From positions 1 to 8,023 of the forward strand of contig JACRTZ010000190.1 of the NCBI GenBank assembly GCA_014304965.1: 8,023 nt of DNA, read 5' to 3'. The notes below the pieces were generated by a model. That model was not told the origin of the DNA, ran no database searches, and saw only the letters and a list, made by a program, of their open reading frames with translations. A program made the position numbers and the translations under genes. Source of the DNA: Vulcanimicrobiota bacterium. Its GTDB lineage: Bacteria > Vulcanimicrobiota > Vulcanimicrobiia > Vulcanimicrobiales > Vulcanimicrobiaceae. Shown in pieces: positions 5,645 to 8,023 of the stretch. Position 1 is the first letter of the stretch. Each line of letters begins with the position of its first letter.

Positions 5645-7093
5645 TTGGCAGACACCCAAGTCGACGCGCTCGTCATCGGAGCGGGACCCGGCGGCTATCA
5701 CGCGGCGATTCGCCTCGGACAGCTCGGGAAGACCGTGGTCTGTTTCGATCGCGACGAGGTCGGCGGCGTCTGCTTGAATTGGGGCTGCATTCCCACCAAG
5801 GCGCTGCTGCACGTCGGCGAAGTCGCCCGCCACATTCGCGATGCCGGCAAATTCGGCATCAAGGTCGGCGCCCCCGAAGTGGACCGTGAGGGCGTGGCGA
5901 AATTTGCCGGCGACGTCGTGAGCGCGAACGTCAAGGGCGTCGAGACGCTCTTCAAAGCGAACAACGTCACGTTCGAATACGGCGAAGCGACGTTCACGGG
6001 TCCCAAAAGCGTTTCGCTCAAAAAGCGCGATGGCTCGACGGCGACGTTCCAGGCAAAGGACGGGATCGTCATCGCCACCGGCAGCGCGCCGGTGGACGTG
6101 CGCGCGTGGCCGCGCGACGGCGAATTCATCATCAATTCCGACGATGCGGTACGCTTGCGCAAGGTTCCCAAGACGATGCTCATCATCGGCGGCGGCGTCA
6201 TCGGTCTCGAGTTCGCGACCGTCTACACGCGGCTCGGCGCGCAAGTGCTGGTCGTCGAGATGATGCCGCAAATCTTAACGGGCACCGATCTCGAGATCTC
6301 CAAGACGATGGGTCGCATTCTCAAGAAACAAGGCGTGGAGATCGCGCTCGGCACGGCCGTGAAGGCGCTCGAACGCAAGGGGAAGGGCGTCTCGGCGACG
6401 TTCAACGGCGAATTCACGAGCGGCAAAGACGAAACGCGCGAATTCGAATGCGCGCTCGTGGCCGTCGGGCGCCGTCCGGTTACCGATAATCTCAATCTCG
6501 CGGCGGCGGGCCTCGCGACCGACGACAAGGGATTCATCGCGGTGGATGCTCAGCGCCGAACGAAAGTCGCGGGCATCTTTGCGATCGGCGACGTCAACGG
6601 TGCGCCGCTGCTCGCGCACAAGGCGATGAAAGAGGGCGTCGTCGCGGCCGAAGCGCTCGCCGGCGACCGTTCGGCCGCCTACGACCCGGTTGCCGTGCCG
6701 AATTGCGTGTACACCGATCCCGAGGTCGCAACCGTCGGTCTTTCCGAAGAAGAGGCCAAGGCGAAAGGCTACGAGTTGCGCATCGGAAAGTTTCCGCTCA
6801 TCGCGAGCGGGCGGGCGCGCACGATGGGCGAGACCGACGGTTTGATCAAACTCGTCGCCGACGCCAAGACCGATTTGCTGCTCGGGATGCACATCGTTGC
6901 GCCGCAAGCCGAATCGCTGATCGGCGAGGGCGTCATCGCACTTGAAATGGGCGCGACGCTCGAAGACATCGGTCTGTCGATCCATCCGCATCCGACGCTC
7001 ACGGAATCCATCATGGACGCCGCCGAGGCCGCGCACGGGAAGGCGATTCACATCGTCAATCCCAAGCCCAAAACGCCCGTCGGAGCGAAGTGA
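5645..7093 (+). CDS. lpdA: Dihydrolipoyl dehydrogenase (E3)
   Basis: FAD flavoprotein that reoxidises dihydrolipoyl groups with NAD+ in 2-oxoacid dehydrogenase and glycine cleavage complexes; cytoplasmic homodimer. At 482 residues it has family length. Motifs in order: FAD dinucleotide fold VIGAGPGGYHAA (10-21); redox-active disulfide GGVCLNWGCIPTKAL (40-54) with Cys43 and Cys48; ATGS (144-147); NAD fold IIGGGVIGLEFA (180-191) with acidic Glu205, consistent with NAD rather than NADP; second FAD motif AIGDVNG (313-319) with Asp316; and C-terminal catalytic HPHPTLTES (447-455) with His449 and Glu454. There is no N-terminal lipoyl domain. The start is TTG with GAGGAG. The stop is one base from the lipB start, indicating a transcriptional unit. 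No E1 or E2 gene is in view. Confidence 0.97.
   Translation: MADTQVDALVIGAGPGGYHAAIRLGQLGKTVVCFDRDEVGGVCLNWGCIPTKALLHVGEVARHIRDAGKFGIKVGAPEVDREGVAKFAGDVVSANVKGVETLFKANNVTFEYGEATFTGPKSVSLKKRDGSTATFQAKDGIVIATGSAPVDVRAWPRDGEFIINSDDAVRLRKVPKTMLIIGGGVIGLEFATVYTRLGAQVLVVEMMPQILTGTDLEISKTMGRILKKQGVEIALGTAVKALERKGKGVSATFNGEFTSGKDETREFECALVAVGRRPVTDNLNLAAAGLATDDKGFIAVDAQRRTKVAGIFAIGDVNGAPLLAHKAMKEGVVAAEALAGDRSAAYDPVAVPNCVYTDPEVATVGLSEEEAKAKGYELRIGKFPLIASGRARTMGETDGLIKLVADAKTDLLLGMHIVAPQAESLIGEGVIALEMGATLEDIGLSIHPHPTLTESIMDAAEAAHGKAIHIVNPKPKTPVGAK
7082..7085 (+). promoter_or_regulatory. Shine-Dalgarno for lipB inside the end of lpdA
   Basis: GGAG lies 9 nt before TTG 7095 and is embedded in the last lpdA codons. 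This supports the TTG start and translational coupling. Confidence 0.5.
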
Positions 7094-7094
7094 A

Positions 7095-7781
7095 TTGAAG
7101 CGGGTTTCCCTCCTGCGATTGGGGCGCAGGCCGTTTCGCGAGGCCTGGGAGCTGCAGCTGCGGATTCACGATGCGGTCGCGCGCGGTGAGATGCGCGACA
7201 CCTGGATCGTCGTCGAGCACGACCCCGTCGTGACCGCGGGGCGCAACGCGAAAGCCGAACACGTGCTGGCCTCACCGGAAACGCTGCTCGCAAACGGCGT
7301 GGACTACGTCGACATCGAGCGCGGCGGGGACGTCACGTACCACGGCCCCGGACAACTGGTCGTCTACCCGATCGCCCGGCTCGAGCGGTTCCGCGAAGTC
7401 GTGCCGTTCGTCACCGCGCTGGAAGACGCGGTCATCGGCGCGTGTGCGCGTTTCGGACTGCAAGGCGAACGCTGGTCCGTGCACCGCGGCGTGTACGCCG
7501 GCGGCAACCAAGTGTGCGCGATCGGACTTGCCGTCAAGCGCATGACGTCGCTGCACGGGCTAGCGCTCAACGCCTCGACCGACCTCGATTACGATCGGCT
7601 GATCACCCCGTGCGGCATTCGCGAGCGCGGCGTAACGTCGCTCTCGAAGGAACTCGGCCGCGCAGTGAGCGTGGCCGAAGCGGAGCAGGCATTGCTGCCG
7701 GAACTCGAGCGCGTCTTCGATCTCTCGTTCGAGCCCCAGCCCGACGCGGCGCTCGAACTCTTGGAGCGCGCGGCCTCTTGA
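7095..7781 (+). CDS. lipB: Octanoyl-ACP:protein N-octanoyltransferase with Lys-to-Gln change
   Basis: LipB transfers octanoyl from acyl carrier protein to the lipoyl-domain lysine, the first step of de novo lipoate synthesis. The 228-residue product has VVEHDPVVTAGRNAKAEHVL (39-58), the family signature RGGDVTYHGPGQLVVYP (76-92), HGLALN (154-159) and the active-site PCGI with Cys173. That Cys matches E. coli Cys169 at a constant offset of 4. At the same offset the catalytic Lys135 position is Gln139: GVYAGGNQVCAIG here against GVYVGEKKICSLG in E. coli. Lys148 nearby aligns with an Arg, not with the catalytic Lys. The codon is CAA, one base from AAA. The remaining motifs are intact, so the gene does not look decayed. 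The TTG start lies one base after the lpdA stop; the end overlaps lipA by 4 bases. Confidence 0.92.
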   Translation: MKRVSLLRLGRRPFREAWELQLRIHDAVARGEMRDTWIVVEHDPVVTAGRNAKAEHVLASPETLLANGVDYVDIERGGDVTYHGPGQLVVYPIARLERFREVVPFVTALEDAVIGACARFGLQGERWSVHRGVYAGGNQVCAIGLAVKRMTSLHGLALNASTDLDYDRLITPCGIRERGVTSLSKELGRAVSVAEAEQALLPELERVFDLSFEPQPDAALELLERAAS

Positions 7782-8023
7782 TCGATCTTACCGGCACGCC
7801 GCGCGCGCGCAAGCCCGACTGGCTCAAAGTCCGGCTCGCGCACGGCGACAATTACGAGCGCCTGAAGACGAAGGTGAAGTCGCACGACCTGCACACGGTC
7901 TGTCAAGAAGCGATGTGCCCGAACATCGGCGAGTGCTGGGGCGCGGGAACGGCCACGATCATGATCCTCGGCGACACGTGTACGCGAGCGTGTAAATTCT
8001 GCAACGTCAAAACGGGGAGCGCG
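7778..8023 (+). CDS. lipA: Lipoyl synthase, N-terminal part (truncated by window end)
   Basis: Radical SAM enzyme that inserts two sulfur atoms into octanoyl-lipoyl domains. Only the first 82 codons lie in the window. They read from TTG 7778 through RKPDWLKVRL (11-20) to the auxiliary-cluster motif CQEAMCPNIGEC (Cys42, Cys47, Cys53; C-X4-C-X5-C), then ATIMILGDTCTRACKFC with the radical-SAM motif C-X3-C-X2-C (Cys68, Cys72, Cys75). Having both motifs is diagnostic for LipA. The TTG shares bases with the lipB stop (TTGA, 4-nt overlap), which indicates translational coupling; a GGAG lies 11 nt upstream at 7763-7766. Full-length homologs have roughly 300 residues, so most of the barrel lies beyond the window. 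Confidence 0.96.
   Translation, partial: MIDLTGTPRARKPDWLKVRLAHGDNYERLKTKVKSHDLHTVCQEAMCPNIGECWGAGTATIMILGDTCTRACKFCNVKTGSA

Noticed and set aside
6942..7094. Upstream extension of lipB inside lpdA
   Set aside because: The segment is an out-of-frame reading of the lpdA C-terminus; LipB homology begins near TTG 7095.

Overview
The window is gene-dense, GC-rich bacterial chromosome with third-position GC bias, short intergenic gaps and frequent non-ATG starts. Every recognisable gene is a housekeeping or ordinary accessory bacterial gene. I see no phage, transposase, CRISPR, tRNA or rRNA. Base composition, the short winged-helix type MutY and the small cytoplasmic sulfite-oxidase-like protein would fit a GC-rich terrabacterial lineage, such as an actinobacterium or a candidate phylum like Eremiobacterota. 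The sequence alone does not settle this.

Layout. Positions 1-214 are non-coding and hold two exact 45-bp copies of a palindromic element, with three more hairpins or palindromes between them. Next come a VIT/CCC1-type metal transporter (minus) and an unrecognised 170-residue protein (plus), divergent across a 79-bp gap with a perfect 8-bp inverted repeat. Endonuclease III (nth, minus) follows; its tail overlaps the end of the unknown gene by 71 bp. A sulfite-oxidase-like molybdoenzyme (plus) diverges from nth and converges on a MutY-type adenine glycosylase (minus). The junction between those two holds terminator-like hairpins and a 13-bp direct repeat. A GT87/DUF2029-like membrane protein (plus) diverges from mutY and appears to start with CTG behind a GGAGG ribosome binding site. 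The right end is a tight co-directional set, lpdA-lipB-lipA, with lipA running off the window.

How the genes fit together. lpdA-lipB-lipA is a lipoate unit: LipB moves octanoyl from acyl carrier protein onto lipoyl domains, LipA inserts the two sulfurs, and Lpd reoxidises the finished dihydrolipoyl arm in 2-oxoacid dehydrogenase or glycine cleavage complexes. Nth and MutY are the two classical [4Fe-4S] base-excision glycosylases for oxidative damage and sit about 0.8 kb apart. The rest of the neighbourhood looks loosely assembled.

I found no clearly new multi-gene system. The observations most worth checking are: LipB carries Gln where the family has its catalytic Lys; the 45-bp palindromic repeat at the left edge; the hairpin and 13-bp repeat junction after the molybdoenzyme; and start-codon use in which only one of nine genes appears to use ATG, including one probable CTG.
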